NCBI RefSeq assembly: GCF_002086485.1
Contig: NZ_MVHF01000002.1
Location: forward strand, 124,001 to 188,000
From: Mycobacterium aquaticum
Lineage (GTDB): Bacteria > Actinomycetota > Actinomycetes > Mycobacteriales > Mycobacteriaceae
DNA length: 64,000 nucleotides
Direction: 5' to 3'
Below, one piece after another: positions 8,191-17,449 of the stretch. Position 1 is the first letter of the stretch; every line of letters begins with the position of its first letter. Under the pieces are notes generated by a model. That model saw only the letters and a list, made by a program, of their open reading frames with translations. It did not search any database and was not told the origin of the DNA. The position numbers were made by a program, and so were the translations under genes.

Positions 8191-9069
8191 TTATCCGCCC
8201 TGAGTCCACTCTTGGTAGAACGGCGGCATCTCAGATGCTTTGGCCGAGAACTGCGGTGAGCGCTTGTCGAGGAAGGCCCGCACGCCATCGTGCCCGTCCC
8301 CGATGCTGGTGTAGAACATCGCCAGGGAGTCCACCCGGTGTGCGTCGACCGGGTGCGGCTCGGCCGAATTCCGGTAGAGCATCTGCCGCATGAGGGCCAC
8401 CGACACCGCCGAGCGGTCGCGTGTCCACGCATCGGCCAGCGCCCGCGCCTCGGTGAGCAAGGCGTCCGGTTCGTGGACCGCCTGCGCCAAGCCGATGTCA
8501 CGGGCGGCGTCGGCGGTGAGAATGTCGGAGCGGTACACCAGATCCAAAGCCGTTGGCATACCCACGATCCGGGGCAGGAACCAGGTGGAACACGCCTCCG
8601 GGGTGATACCGAGCTTTCCGAAGACCAGTCCGAAGCGGGCCTTGGTCGACATGAGCCGCGCATCCATGGCCAGCGTCATCGTCGCGCCGATGCCCACCGC
8701 GGCCCCGTTGATGGCGGCGATCACCGGCTTGCGGCAGGCGTAGATCGCCAGAGTCACCCGACCGCCGGTGTCGCGGACCCGCTGCAGCGCGGGGTTGTCG
8801 AGATCGGCCATGTCGGCCAGGGTCGGCGATTTCGACTCGTCGAGGCCGAACACATTGCCCTCACTGGACAAGTCCATTCCGGCGCAGAACGCCCGGCCCT
8901 CGCCCGTCACGATGACCGCACGTACCGCGTCGTCATCGTTGACCCCGACAAAGGTGCGCTCCAACTCGTCGGCTATCTCGACGGTGAAGGCGTTGAGGTT
9001 GTCCGGGCGGTCGAGTACGACGGTGAGGATGCCGTCGCTGAGCTCATGCCGGATCGTCGTGAAGTCCAC
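8191..9069 (-). CDS. Enoyl-CoA hydratase/isomerase family protein
   Basis: Crotonase-fold protein of 292 aa from GTG 9069. That start is chosen because a strong GAGGAG site lies 6-11 bp upstream; an ATG at 9111 would extend it without support. The oxyanion-hole segments are AFCAGMDL and INGAAVGIGATMTLAMDAR. The position of one usual catalytic Glu is occupied in FGKLGITPEACSTWFLP. It acts on enoyl-CoA or related thioesters; the substrate is not predictable. It stands alone, convergent with the secreted-peptide gene. Confidence 0.88.
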   Translation of the reverse strand: MDFTTIRHELSDGILTVVLDRPDNLNAFTVEIADELERTFVGVNDDDAVRAVIVTGEGRAFCAGMDLSSEGNVFGLDESKSPTLADMADLDNPALQRVRDTGGRVTLAIYACRKPVIAAINGAAVGIGATMTLAMDARLMSTKARFGLVFGKLGITPEACSTWFLPRIVGMPTALDLVYRSDILTADAARDIGLAQAVHEPDALLTEARALADAWTRDRSAVSVALMRQMLYRNSAEPHPVDAHRVDSLAMFYTSIGDGHDGVRAFLDKRSPQFSAKASEMPPFYQEWTQGG

Positions 9070-9148
9070 GGATGTTCCTCCTCGGGTTCGGTTGGTACCC
9101 AGCTTGCCCAAGGACCGACCCGTGGCCGCACTGACCCCCGCGGATGCG

Positions 9149-9748
9149 TCAGGACACCACCATCCACACGCCCAGTGCCGCCATCGTCACGGCGATGACA
9201 CCGTCGAGGACCCGCCACGTCAACGGAGTCGCGAACAAGCCGGCCAACCGGCGCGCGCCCAACCCCAGGCTGACGAACCACACCACGCTGGCAGTGACCG
9301 CGCCTATGCCGAAAAGCCAACGCTGCTCACGCTGTTCATTGGCCAGCGAGCCGAGCAGGACCACGGTGTCGAGATAGACGTGGGGGTTGAGCCACGTCAG
9401 CGCGGCGCACGTGACGAGCACCTCGAGCAGGCGGGCGGGTGCCTTCTCCGAGGGGTTGAGCGTCGACGGTCGGTAAGCGCGTTTGGCCGCCAGCGCGGCG
9501 TACCCGATGAGAAATGCCGCCCCGCCGAACTTGGCGACCAACACGGCATCGGGGTGAGCGGTGATCAACGCGCCGACGCCTGCGATGCCGGCGGTGATGA
9601 GGATCAGATCCGAGAGCGCACATACCGCGATGACCGCTATGACGTGCTCACCACGGATGCCCTGACGCAGCACGAACGCGTTCTGCGCGCCGATCGCGGC
9701 GATGAGCGTCATTGCGGTCAGGAAACCGATAAGCACAGGTGAGGCCAT
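9149..9748 (-). CDS. LysE/ArgO-type amino-acid exporter
   Basis: A 199-aa inner-membrane exporter with about six hydrophobic segments. [11 protein letters not shown] near residue 20 and [13 protein letters not shown] near residue 117 are typical of the basic-amino-acid exporters LysE and ArgO. These genes usually sit opposite a LysR-type regulator (lysG/argP). None is present here: 220 bp upstream begins the IS21 element. Confidence 0.85.
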   Translation of the reverse strand: MASPVLIGFLTAMTLIAAIGAQNAFVLRQGIRGEHVIAVIAVCALSDLILITAGIAGVGALITAHPDAVLVAKFGGAAFLIGYAALAAKRAYRPSTLNPSEKAPARLLEVLVTCAALTWLNPHVYLDTVVLLGSLANEQREQRWLFGIGAVTASVVWFVSLGLGARRLAGLFATPLTWRVLDGVIAVTMAALGVWMVVS

Positions 9749-9886
9749 GCGTATGACCGTAGGGCTGCCGAGTGGTTCAGTACAACTAATGATTCTTAGT
9801 TTGCATTAGGAAATCTAATCTAACGAAAGTTATCATTTCGTCTTGAGGTGGCAGCAAGTGTTGTTTCCAGTTCTCCGCTGGGTTTT

Positions 9887-9931
9887 CCATTTGAAGGTTG
9901 CCAACGATTACCAATTGGCAACTTCAAATGG
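9887..9931. repeat. Long imperfect hairpin
   Basis: CCATTTGAAGGTTGCCAA (9887-9904) pairs with TTGGCAACTTCAAATGG (9915-9931), with one bulged G and a 10-nt loop. There is no T-tract, so it is not a simple terminator. It lies in AT-rich DNA between lysE and the IS element. It may be a relic of another mobile element or a regulatory hairpin. Confidence 0.6.
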
Positions 9932-9968
9932 AACTTGGATAGGTGTACTAGCTGCTACGAACCGCGGC

Positions 9969-10019
9969 TGTCGTCCGTCGCGTAATTCCCCAGGGGTTTC
10001 CGTCACGTAATTCCCCAGG
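9969..10019. repeat. IS21 left-end terminal repeats
   Basis: Two direct copies of CGTAATTCCCCAGG (9981-9994 and 10006-10019) follow the terminal TGTC. They are inverted relative to the right-end copies and are the expected transposase binding sites. Confidence 0.85.
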
Positions 10020-10062
10020 TGCGGGCCTCGGTGTAGGTCTTACCGGGCCGCGTTGGTGGTGT

Positions 10063-10487
10063 CTAGTTGGTGGGGCGACCGGGTCGTTTCCGGGGCCGGT
10101 AGCTGGGTCCGTCCATGAGGACTTGGTGGCTGGTGTTGATCAGTCGGTCAAGCAGTGATTCGGCCACGACGGGGTTGGGGAAGAGTGGGTACCAGTCTGT
10201 GGGGGCGCGGTTGCTGGTCAGGATTACTGGTTTGCCAGCGATGGCCCGATCGGAGACCAGGTCGTAGAGGTCGTCGGACTGGGTGGTGGTGTGTTCACGC
10301 ATCGCGAAGTCGTCGATTATCAGGACCAACGGTCGGGTGTATTCGCGCATGCGTTGTCCGATGGTGCGGTCGGCGTGCCCTCCGGCCAGATCGGCGAGCA
10401 TGCGGGAGCATTTGACGAACCGGACGTCACCGCCTCGGCGGGCTACGTGATGCCCGAGTGCTTGTGCCACATGGGTTTTGCCGACCC
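10063..10487 (-). pseudogene. istB: istB, 3' part (IS21 helper ATPase), separated from its 5' part
   Basis: C-terminal part of the AAA+ transposition helper. It resumes at VGKTHVAQALGHH, immediately after the first half of Walker A, and keeps Walker B (LVLIIDDFAM) and the sensor segment ILTSNRAP. The missing N-terminal half lies at 14446-14776. Joining 14446 to 10487 restores GPVGVGKTH in frame, so an inner element has split the gene. As it stands it cannot make an intact helper protein. Confidence 0.92.
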
Positions 10488-10533
10488 GGTTGTTATCTCG
10501 GGTTCGAGAGCCAGATGGCCGCATTCTGCCTTT

Positions 10534-10977
10534 TCAGGACGTTGTTGCGATTGATGCGACGTTGGGTGAGGGGTGAATGCCCCGGCGGGCGAGTTCGCGT
10601 CGTAGATCGAGGTTCTCTCCGTGTGCTCGCTCGAGGGCGTCTCGGAGTTGTTGTAGTTGCTGGCGGTGCTGTTTCTTGAGTTCGGCGATCTGGCGGGTCA
10701 GCGTGATGACGAGCGTGCTGTTGGTGTCGATGGGTTGGTCGGAGGGGGTTTTGCGGTGGGTGCTGCGGAGATGTTCGATTCGTTTGCGTAGGTCGGGATG
10801 GTTGTAGAGGAAGGCGTGGGAGACGCATGCTTCGCGTTGTACGGCTTGAAACGTGATCGGTTCGCCGCGTTTGATCAGTCGGCGGATGGCCTGTTCGGCG
10901 TCTCGGGTTTTGTTCTGAGACTTGACTTTCGCTGCTTCGGTGAGTGCTGTGATGCGGCGTTCTCGGGAGTCGGTCAT
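10534..10977 (-). CDS. tnpC: TnpC-like accessory protein of the recombinase trio (DUF6262 type)
   Basis: A 147-aa basic protein from ATG 10977, which overlaps the tnpB stop (ATGA). Residues about 25-75 resemble a helix-turn-helix (RRLIKRGEPITFQAVQREA), and about 85-135 are a predicted coiled coil (LTRQIAELKKQHRQQLQQL). Such proteins form the third gene of Tn554-type elements and are thought to modulate orientation or efficiency of recombination. The frame is intact. Confidence 0.8.
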   Translation of the reverse strand: MTDSRERRITALTEAAKVKSQNKTRDAEQAIRRLIKRGEPITFQAVQREACVSHAFLYNHPDLRKRIEHLRSTHRKTPSDQPIDTNSTLVITLTRQIAELKKQHRQQLQQLRDALERAHGENLDLRRELARRGIHPSPNVASIATTS

Positions 10978-13147
10978 TGGGGTCTCCTGCGGTGGGCGGT
11001 GAGGTCGAGAGTCAGCGGGACGGGTCCAGCGCTGGGTCGATGACACTCGGTTGCCTCTCCGTGAGTCGCGGAGTCGGGCGCCTCGTTGAGGGTGGCCAGG
11101 AGCCGGGTAAGCGCGTGGTGTTCAGCTCGGCGGCGGGTCAGCCAGACGTTGTCATCGGGCATGGGGTGGCCGTGTCGTTGTTCGAATTCTGTTGTGGCCC
11201 GGTCGATCAAGTCCTGTGTTTCGCAGAGTTGGCGATGCAGCACATCGTGGTGGGTGTGGTCGGTGACGAAAACTGAGCAGGTCAGGCAGGCGTTGCCCTT
11301 GTCGCAGGATTGCAGCGGCGGCAACATGCACCACCCGTTGGGCAGGAACCGGTCTGCGCGGCGGAACAGATGCAGGGTGTCGTGGTCGTCGCTGGAGAGT
11401 TGGATGCGGGTGCCGTCGGATCGCAATTTGGCGGTGGCCAGGAAGGCCTGCTCTGCGTACTCGTCGCGGGCGGCGATGTAGTGCATCGTCATGGTGGGGG
11501 TGGCGTGGCCGGCGTAGCGCTGCAGTACGTGGATCGGCAGACCGAGTTCGGCCAGCCGGGTCAGCCGGGTGTGGCGGAAGCGGTGGGTGTGGCTCAACCG
11601 CACGACGTGGCCCTTGGCGTCGGTGATCTCGACGAGGTCACTGAGGGTGCGCAGCACCCAGTTATAGGTGCCTGCCGGATAGGGTTTGTCGCCGCGGCGG
11701 TTGCCCAGACGTCGCGCGAACAGATACCGCCTGCTGCCGTCGGGATGATGGACTTGGAGCCAACGGTGTTGTTCGGCAATGACTTCGGTGACCTCGCGGT
11801 CAACAAGGATGGTGTCGGGTGCGACGTCGATCTTGCTCTGCGCGTAGCGGAACCTGGTCAGCGTTTGGTTGTCGCCCTCGGCTGCTCCGGTGCTGGTGGG
11901 TGCAGCCGAAAGACAGTCGAAGTCACAGGTGCGGATCTCGCTGGCCCGCCGCCCGGTGAGGATCTGCAGCAGGATCATCCGCATCGCTTGCGGATCGTCG
12001 AGCCCGTTGGCGGTGATGATGGTGCCGTCGCCGCGAGTGATGGTCATCTGTTCGGTGCGAGGCAACCCGATCAGCGGCAGCGCGGCAGTGATCTGAGCGA
12101 GTGCGTGATCGTCGATGTAGTTCGCATCGTTGAAACCGCGTTGGTGCGGTATCCGGGTGACCCGGCCGAACCAGCTCGCTGCGTGTGCTGCGGTCAGTCG
12201 TTGCCAGGGCTCGGCGCCGAGAACGCTGCGAGCCTCGGCGGGGTGGGCGGCAACGAAGTCCAGGAGGCCGGCCGCCGCTCGCAGGTCGTCGTTGATTCCC
12301 CGGCTCGGCACCGTTCTTCCGAGGTGGCGTGTGTCGGATTCGCGGGTGACGCGGTTGGCGGCCACCGCGGTCCACCGTGCGAACGCAGCCGCCTGCTCAA
12401 CCGCGCTCGTCGGGTCGCCCAGGATGTCGGTCGGGTCGTCGAGCTGGCGGTCAGCCAGTTGTCGAACCGGCGGAAGCTACGCATCCGTTCCTGGCTGACC
12501 GTGGTCCAGCGCAGCTGCCCGGATTCGAGCATCGTGCCCAGGTGCCACTTCACCGCGGCCCGCAACCAGGGAAGCTGTATATCTCCGGGTGAGCAGCCAT
12601 AGTTGGCGACCGGTTCACGATCGGTCAGTGGTATCCGCGGATCGCAGCGCGGGTGCCAGAAGTCCAGCTGCCACCACGGGCCGTCGTCACAGGCGGCGAT
12701 CAGTGCGTGCCGGGCGAACCCAAAAAGTGCGTGCACCCGGCCTCGCCCTCGGGGTGAGGGCAATCGCTTGCCCCTGCTGGCGTAGAACCAGCTCTGCAAC
12801 GTCGCGGCGGCGTCGTAATCCATCGCCCGGATCGACGGGGCGAAGCCACGGCCCTCGGCGACGGCCCGCCGAATCATGTTGGCTAACTGCGCCATCGCCA
12901 GCACCGACACACGGGTGCCATCAGTGGCCTGCCAGTGCGCCATCCACGCCAGCTCTGCGGCGAACGGGTCGGGCAATCCGCTCAGATCCAGATGCGGCCA
13001 ATCGTTCTCGGTAATCGAGGCCCAGTTCTGGATTCCGGGCCCGAGCACGGGGCCACGCCACTGTGCTGGCAGCTCGTCCCAGAGTCGCCAGATCGGATCG
13101 AGGTGTTCGGCACTGCGCAGGTGCAGGTGACCATGCTTGTCGATCAT
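10974..13147 (-). pseudogene. tnpB: tnpB tyrosine recombinase, frameshifted
   Basis: Second recombinase of the trio, about 725 codons. The N-terminal half (from ATG 13147) reads in one frame to about 12455 (...SFRRFDNWL). The catalytic half continues in another frame (QLDDPTDILGDPTSAVEQAA...). The join could be explained by loss of 1 or 4 bases in a CTGG repeat. The catalytic residues remain: Arg in TGRRASEIR, HRFRHTRLT, and GHATPTMTMHYIA. A Cys-rich tail (CMLPPLQSCDKGNACLTC) is typical of TnpB. ATGA overlaps link it to tnpA and tnpC. Confidence 0.85.
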
Positions 13148-14326
13148 TCGGCCACCCGCCAGCTGCTGGCGTAGGACGCCCAGTTGGCTGCTGCTCGCAG
13201 GGCTTCGTCGTCGCGGACCCAGCCGTAGAGGTCAAGTGTGGTCTGCACGTGGGCGTGGCCAAGCCGTCGGGAGACCAACCCATTCCGGCGTCCCGGCGAG
13301 CAACAAGGCGGTGGCATGAGTATGGCGGAACCAATGCGGCGTCCACCCGGGTGGCCCGATGCAGCGCCGACGCAGCGTGGCCACTTTCTCCCGGACCGTC
13401 GTCTCTCGCAGAGCGGCAAGTAGCGGTGGTCGGGACACATTCACTAGTAGCGGCGACGTGTCCGTAAGCGCAATGCCGGATTCGGCTGCCCGGCAGGCGA
13501 TGTCGGTGAGGTAGTCGGCGAACAGCCGCTCGAGGTCGGCCCCGACATAGACCCGTCGCGGTCGCATCATCTTCACCCGTGCCCCGTTGGGGTTATCCGA
13601 GCGGGGCACGATCTGGACATACGCGGTGTCCCCGCGGCCAAGCACGAACTCGCCGATCCGCAGGCCCAGCGCCTCCCCGAGACGCATCCCGGTCTCGGCC
13701 AGCAGAGCGAACACGAACCGATCGCGCAGGTTTCCCTGCCACGAACCGGACCTGGCATCGAAAACCGCGCAGCCATCCAGGATGGCCTGGATCTGCTCGG
13801 GCAGCAGCAAGGGCGGTCTGTCGCGGCGGCGGTCGCGGCGCACGCGCACCAGCGATGACGCGGCCGGGGCCGAACGCGCGTCCAGATGCGCAAGCAAGCT
13901 TCGGGCCGGTCGGTGCCGCGGTGTTCCTCGAAGGAGCCGTCCGGCCACAACCACACCGGAAACTGCTTGATGCCACCGGTAGAACGAAATCAACGCTGCA
14001 AGACGGACTTCCAGTGTTGCAGTAGTCGGCGCCTGGTCAGGTTCGGCCAGCCTATGCTCAACTGTGCGGCCGTTGCGCTGCCAGGACAGGAACGCGGTGA
14101 ATGCGGGGACACCGACATCACACCAGGCGCCGGTTTGCCCGCGTTGCTCCAGGAAGGTCCACCACTGCGCCAACGACGTCGCATACCCGCGCACCGTGTT
14201 CGGCGACCACAGGTGCCGGTGGGCTTCTATCCACTCCTCGACGGGACCGACCGTTGCGAAGTCCTCGCCGAGCACAGTCCAGGTCCGCTGCCCTCCCGCA
14301 GGAGACACTGCCACCGGATACGCCAT
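13144..14326 (-). pseudogene. tnpA: tnpA tyrosine recombinase, frameshifted
   Basis: First recombinase of the trio. The main frame runs from ATG 14326 through Arg (ETGMRLGEALGLR) and HWFRHTHATALLLAG. It is thrown out of frame by one extra base near 13275-13282, just before the last catalytic residues. The correct end (VSRRLGHAHVQTTLDLYGWV, containing the His and the nucleophile Tyr) is read in the next frame and stops at 13144. The protein as encoded lacks the active-site tyrosine. Confidence 0.85.
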
Positions 14327-14445
14327 CGTTGCCGTTCCTTCACATTGAAGAACACCCGCCGATAAACCGGCAACAACGATGACTTGCCCAGCATCAACCC
14401 CCTTGTCACATACATAGATTCGAGCGTGTTGCTACCCGTTGATAA

Positions 14446-14776
14446 CAACCGGGCCGTAGAGAATGACCGATTCGCCGGCGTCGAGCCAGCGCAGCGCGGC
14501 CAGGTCGCGCAGCATGGCGCCGGGCAGTTTGGTGTTGGCGGTGAAGTCGAAGTCTTCGAAGGTGGCTTGGGCTTCGAACTTGGCGCGGCGCAATCGTCGT
14601 GTCAGGGCGGCTGATTCGCGGCGGGCGATCTCGTCTTCGCACAGGGCTTGCAGAAACTCGAGGTGGCCGAGTCCATCGTCGCGGGTCTGGGCCAGTCGGG
14701 CGTCGAGGGTGTCGAGCATGCCGGACAGTTTCAGGGTGCGCAGCGCATTGCGCAGCGCCGGGTCGCAGATCGACAT
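14446..14776 (-). pseudogene. istB: istB, 5' part
   Basis: The first about 110 residues of the IS21 helper ATPase, from ATG 14776 (MSICDPALRNALRTLKLSG) through ESVILYGPV, where the inner element interrupts Walker A. The open frame runs a few codons into the element (to 14432) and then stops. It lies 55 bp downstream of istA, as in IS21 elements. Confidence 0.92.
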
Positions 14777-14831
14777 GACTATCTACTCCTAAAAGATGAA
14801 TTGAATTGGGATAGTGCGTGATTGGTGGATA

Positions 14832-16400
14832 TCAGGCGATACTGCCGGTATCGGTGCCGAATTGTTCGGGGCCGCGCAGGAACGCCCCAGCCGCCGCGGC
14901 AGCACCACGCTGGGGCGGCTCGCCGGCGTGTTCGGTGCCGGCCGCCAGGATGCCCTTGATGGTGCGATAGGACGGGTCGCCGACCGCGATCGCGCGGGCG
15001 CAGGCGACCTCGAGGCGCTCACAGCCGTGTTTGTCGCGCAGCCCGAGCACCCCTTGCGCTGAACGCAGGTGGTGGATGGCGTTATCGGCCATGAACTCGG
15101 CGATCACCGCCTCACAGGACGGGCCGACGAGCTCAGCGGTGCGCCGACACCAGGCCGGGGTTTTCATCGCGAACGCGACCTTCTCCGGCGGGTAGTGATT
15201 GAAGTCGGTGGACCGGCCGCTGGGCCGGCGCACGTGGGTGGCCACCACCTGGTCACCGGAAAAGATCTGCACCACATCGCCGGCGGAGCGGGCATGCAGA
15301 CGCTGCCCGATCAGCCGCCACGGCACACTGTAGAGCGCCTTGGCGACCTTGAGGTGTGCATCCACCCCGACCGTGCCAATCGACCACGTAGACAGTTCGA
15401 AGCCCCTGTGTGGCAACCTAATCAACGCGTCTTGCTCGACCGCTTCGAACACCCGCAGCGGTTGGGCGCCGTCCAAGGCACGGCAGTGTCGAGCGCCGGC
15501 CACCTCGGTACTCCAGCGCACCCCATCGGATTGCATCTGGGCCAGCGAGGCGAATTCACGGCCGCGCCAGAACGAGTCCCGCACATAGCGCATGGGGCGT
15601 TCCACCCGGGGTTTGTCCTTGGGTTTGAACGCCCGCGCGGGGTCGATGAGCGTGCCGTAATGGGTGGCCAACTCAGCGTAGGTGCGGTTGATCTGCGGGT
15701 CATACAGGTCGGGTTTATCCACCCCGGTCTTGAGGTTGTCGCACACCAGCCGCGCCGGCACCCCGCCGAAGAACTCGAACGCCGCGACGTGGCAGGCACA
15801 CCACGTGGTTTGGTCCATCCGGATCACCGGACGCACGAACAGATGCCGCGAGCACGCAAGCACCATCACGAACGCCCACACCGCGACCCGTTTAGCTGAC
15901 ACGGGATCAAACCACATGCCCAGCCGGCCGTAATCGATCTGCGCTTCACTGCCGGGATCGACCGGACCGCGCGGCACCGTCACTCTCGCTCGCGCCACCT
16001 CATCAGCGAAATATGTTGCTATCCAACGCCGCACCGACGACTCCGACGCCGCCACACTATGATCGTCGCGCAGCCGCTGGGCGACGGTAGCTACCGTGAC
16101 ATCGGCGTCAAGCCAGGCTTTGATCCGGTCACGGTGCGGGTCGATCAGCGGCCACGTCGACGCCCGCGCCGCCGGATCCGACAGTTCCGGGAACCACCCG
16201 GCGATCAACTCCGCCCACACCTCGGCGTTCAAAGGTTCGCCTCCGGGCTCCATCCCGTCGGCGATCGCCGGGGCCAAATATTTGCGGATGGTTTTGCGGT
16301 CGATACCCAGCGACTGCGACAACTGAACCTGTGAACGGCCCGCATGCCAATGGGTAAACAACTCGACAAGGTCGAGCATCACGATATTTCTCCTCGCCAT
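14832..16400 (-). CDS. istA: IS21-family transposase IstA
   Basis: DDE transposase of 522 aa from ATG 16400. An N-terminal helix-turn-helix (HAGRSQVQLSQSLGIDRKTI) is followed by the catalytic core with Asp in SEAQIDYGRLG, Asp in LVCDNLKTGV and Glu in KPRVERPMRYVRD. It appears intact, but its helper istB is split, so self-mobility is doubtful unless another copy supplies IstB. Confidence 0.92.
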   Translation of the reverse strand: MARRNIVMLDLVELFTHWHAGRSQVQLSQSLGIDRKTIRKYLAPAIADGMEPGGEPLNAEVWAELIAGWFPELSDPAARASTWPLIDPHRDRIKAWLDADVTVATVAQRLRDDHSVAASESSVRRWIATYFADEVARARVTVPRGPVDPGSEAQIDYGRLGMWFDPVSAKRVAVWAFVMVLACSRHLFVRPVIRMDQTTWCACHVAAFEFFGGVPARLVCDNLKTGVDKPDLYDPQINRTYAELATHYGTLIDPARAFKPKDKPRVERPMRYVRDSFWRGREFASLAQMQSDGVRWSTEVAGARHCRALDGAQPLRVFEAVEQDALIRLPHRGFELSTWSIGTVGVDAHLKVAKALYSVPWRLIGQRLHARSAGDVVQIFSGDQVVATHVRRPSGRSTDFNHYPPEKVAFAMKTPAWCRRTAELVGPSCEAVIAEFMADNAIHHLRSAQGVLGLRDKHGCERLEVACARAIAVGDPSYRTIKGILAAGTEHAGEPPQRGAAAAAGAFLRGPEQFGTDTGSIA

Positions 16401-16482
16401 CAGCGCCCTTCCATCCGTCAGTCGACAGATGCAGAGCGAACCTGTATGCGAGGCCCACACCGGGCAGACACACCGCCCAGGG

Positions 16483-16564
16483 TGGGGAATTACGTGACAG
16501 CCAGGGGTGGGGAATTACGTGACGGACAACCCCTCAAACCTGGGGAAATGCGTGACCGCTGACA
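16483..16564. repeat. IS21 right-end terminal repeats
   Basis: Three copies of the terminal motif: TGGGGAATTACGTGA at 16483-16497 and 16508-16522, and a variant TGGGGAAATGCGTGA at 16541-16555. The outermost end is CGCTGACA (16564). They are inverted relative to the left-end copies. Confidence 0.85.
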
Positions 16565-16750
16565 CGGCTCGGTCGTTGGAAGCTCTTTGGAGAGCGGCAC
16601 GGACACGAGTGCCTCCGTGCGCGTGCGACGGTTCGGAGATCGCTGAGATGTTTAAACTGATTGCAGTTGGTGATTTTTCGACGCCGGGATGCGGTTTTTT
16701 CTGGACCTTTTAGACGGTCGCCCATGGGGGTGGCGCGATTCGTACGAGTA

Positions 16751-16766
16751 GCACTACTAGTAGTGC
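16751..16766. repeat. Perfect 16-bp palindrome
   Basis: GCACTACTAGTAGTGC, a perfect dyad without spacer, about 190 bp outside the IS right end. The role is unknown; it could be an operator left from a lost gene. Confidence 0.5.
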
Positions 16767-17043
16767 ATTGCGCGGATGATCTCGCCTACGCCTGATTCCG
16801 ATGCGTCCGAGCATGTTTCCGGGCTCGTCGTGGAAATCCTCGATGAACTTCGCGTACGGGTACTCGAATGTCGGTTGGTACTGCAGGTCTTGCCCCGCTG
16901 CGGCAGACCGGAACTTCGATGAGCTCTCGCGCGGCCTGCATACGATACAGAAGGATCTGTTACTAACAACTGAAGAACACCATTCTGCCGCCACGACGAC
17001 GACACACCACAACAGCTAGCGACGATCGCATGATGACGCATCA

Positions 17044-17265
17044 TCACAACAACAGCGATTTCCTCATTTCCAATTCGTATGTGGGACAGCAGGGATCAAG
17101 CGCTGGGGTAAGAAAGCGCTGAGCGGAGTCCGGGGCCCGGCTGAAACTCCCGGTCCACGCGTAGCCGAGCAGCGCCATGGCGGCTATGACGACCAACGTT
17201 CCCACAGTGAACATTTCGAAGGTGGCCCGCGAGACGTCCCAAGTTTGGGTGAAGTCGTAGTCCAC
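17044..17265 (-). CDS. Hypothetical short membrane protein (possible gene remnant)
   Basis: A 73-aa open frame with a plausible transmembrane helix (FTVGTLVVIAAMALLGYAW, about residues 19-37) after a polar start. I do not recognise a family. The polar C-terminal half looks random, so this may be the 5' end of a decayed gene or a chance frame. Confidence 0.25.
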   Translation of the reverse strand: MDYDFTQTWDVSRATFEMFTVGTLVVIAAMALLGYAWTGSFSRAPDSAQRFLTPALDPCCPTYELEMRKSLLL

Positions 17266-17449
17266 ACCGAACGACCGCTCGAGATGTGTTACTTGACACC
17301 CGTATAACAGCAGCGGAAGCTGGAATCATGACCGCCGTTGTCAGTCGGTGAGGCTATCGCTCAGCCGTTCACTGGGTGATGCTTCATGGGTGCTCTGTCT
17401 GGGATCTGAATTGGTGAAAGCGCCCGCCCCGCTGGGTGTGGAGTTCAGT

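Larger units (their letters stand above)
10488..14445 (-). mobile_element. Tn554-like three-recombinase element inserted in istB
   Basis: About 3.96 kb carrying tnpA-tnpB-tnpC in the classical order on the minus strand with ATGA overlaps. The two junctions form a 12-bp perfect inverted repeat, CCGGTTGTTATC (10486-10497) and GATAACAACCGG (14441-14452), partly contributed by the target. The exact edges are ambiguous by a few bases. No passenger genes are present. tnpA and tnpB each carry a frameshift, so the element looks inactive. Confidence 0.85.
9969..16564 (-). mobile_element. IS21-family insertion sequence, itself interrupted
   Basis: Outer element of 6,596 bp. It begins TGTCGTCC at 9969 and ends CGCTGACA at 16564 (TG...CA ends as in IS21). 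CGGC occurs directly outside both ends (9965-9968 and 16565-16568), a 4-bp target duplication. Multiple short terminal repeats are present at each end. It encodes istA and istB on the minus strand. Removing the inner insertion (about 10488-14445) leaves about 2.64 kb, a normal IS21-family size. Confidence 0.9.
16569..17449. other. Non-coding or degenerate region after the IS element
   Basis: About 880 bp without a convincing gene. Short open frames overlap on both strands and show no family motif. It contains a perfect 16-bp palindrome (16751-16766) and one short membrane-like ORF (17044-17265). The flank opposite lysE does not carry the expected lysG regulator. It may be decayed DNA. Confidence 0.5.

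Noticed and set aside
12194..13147. 317-aa recombinase frame as a separate gene
   Set aside because: It is the 5' part of tnpB; the catalytic continuation is in another frame after about 12455, so the two are one frameshifted gene.
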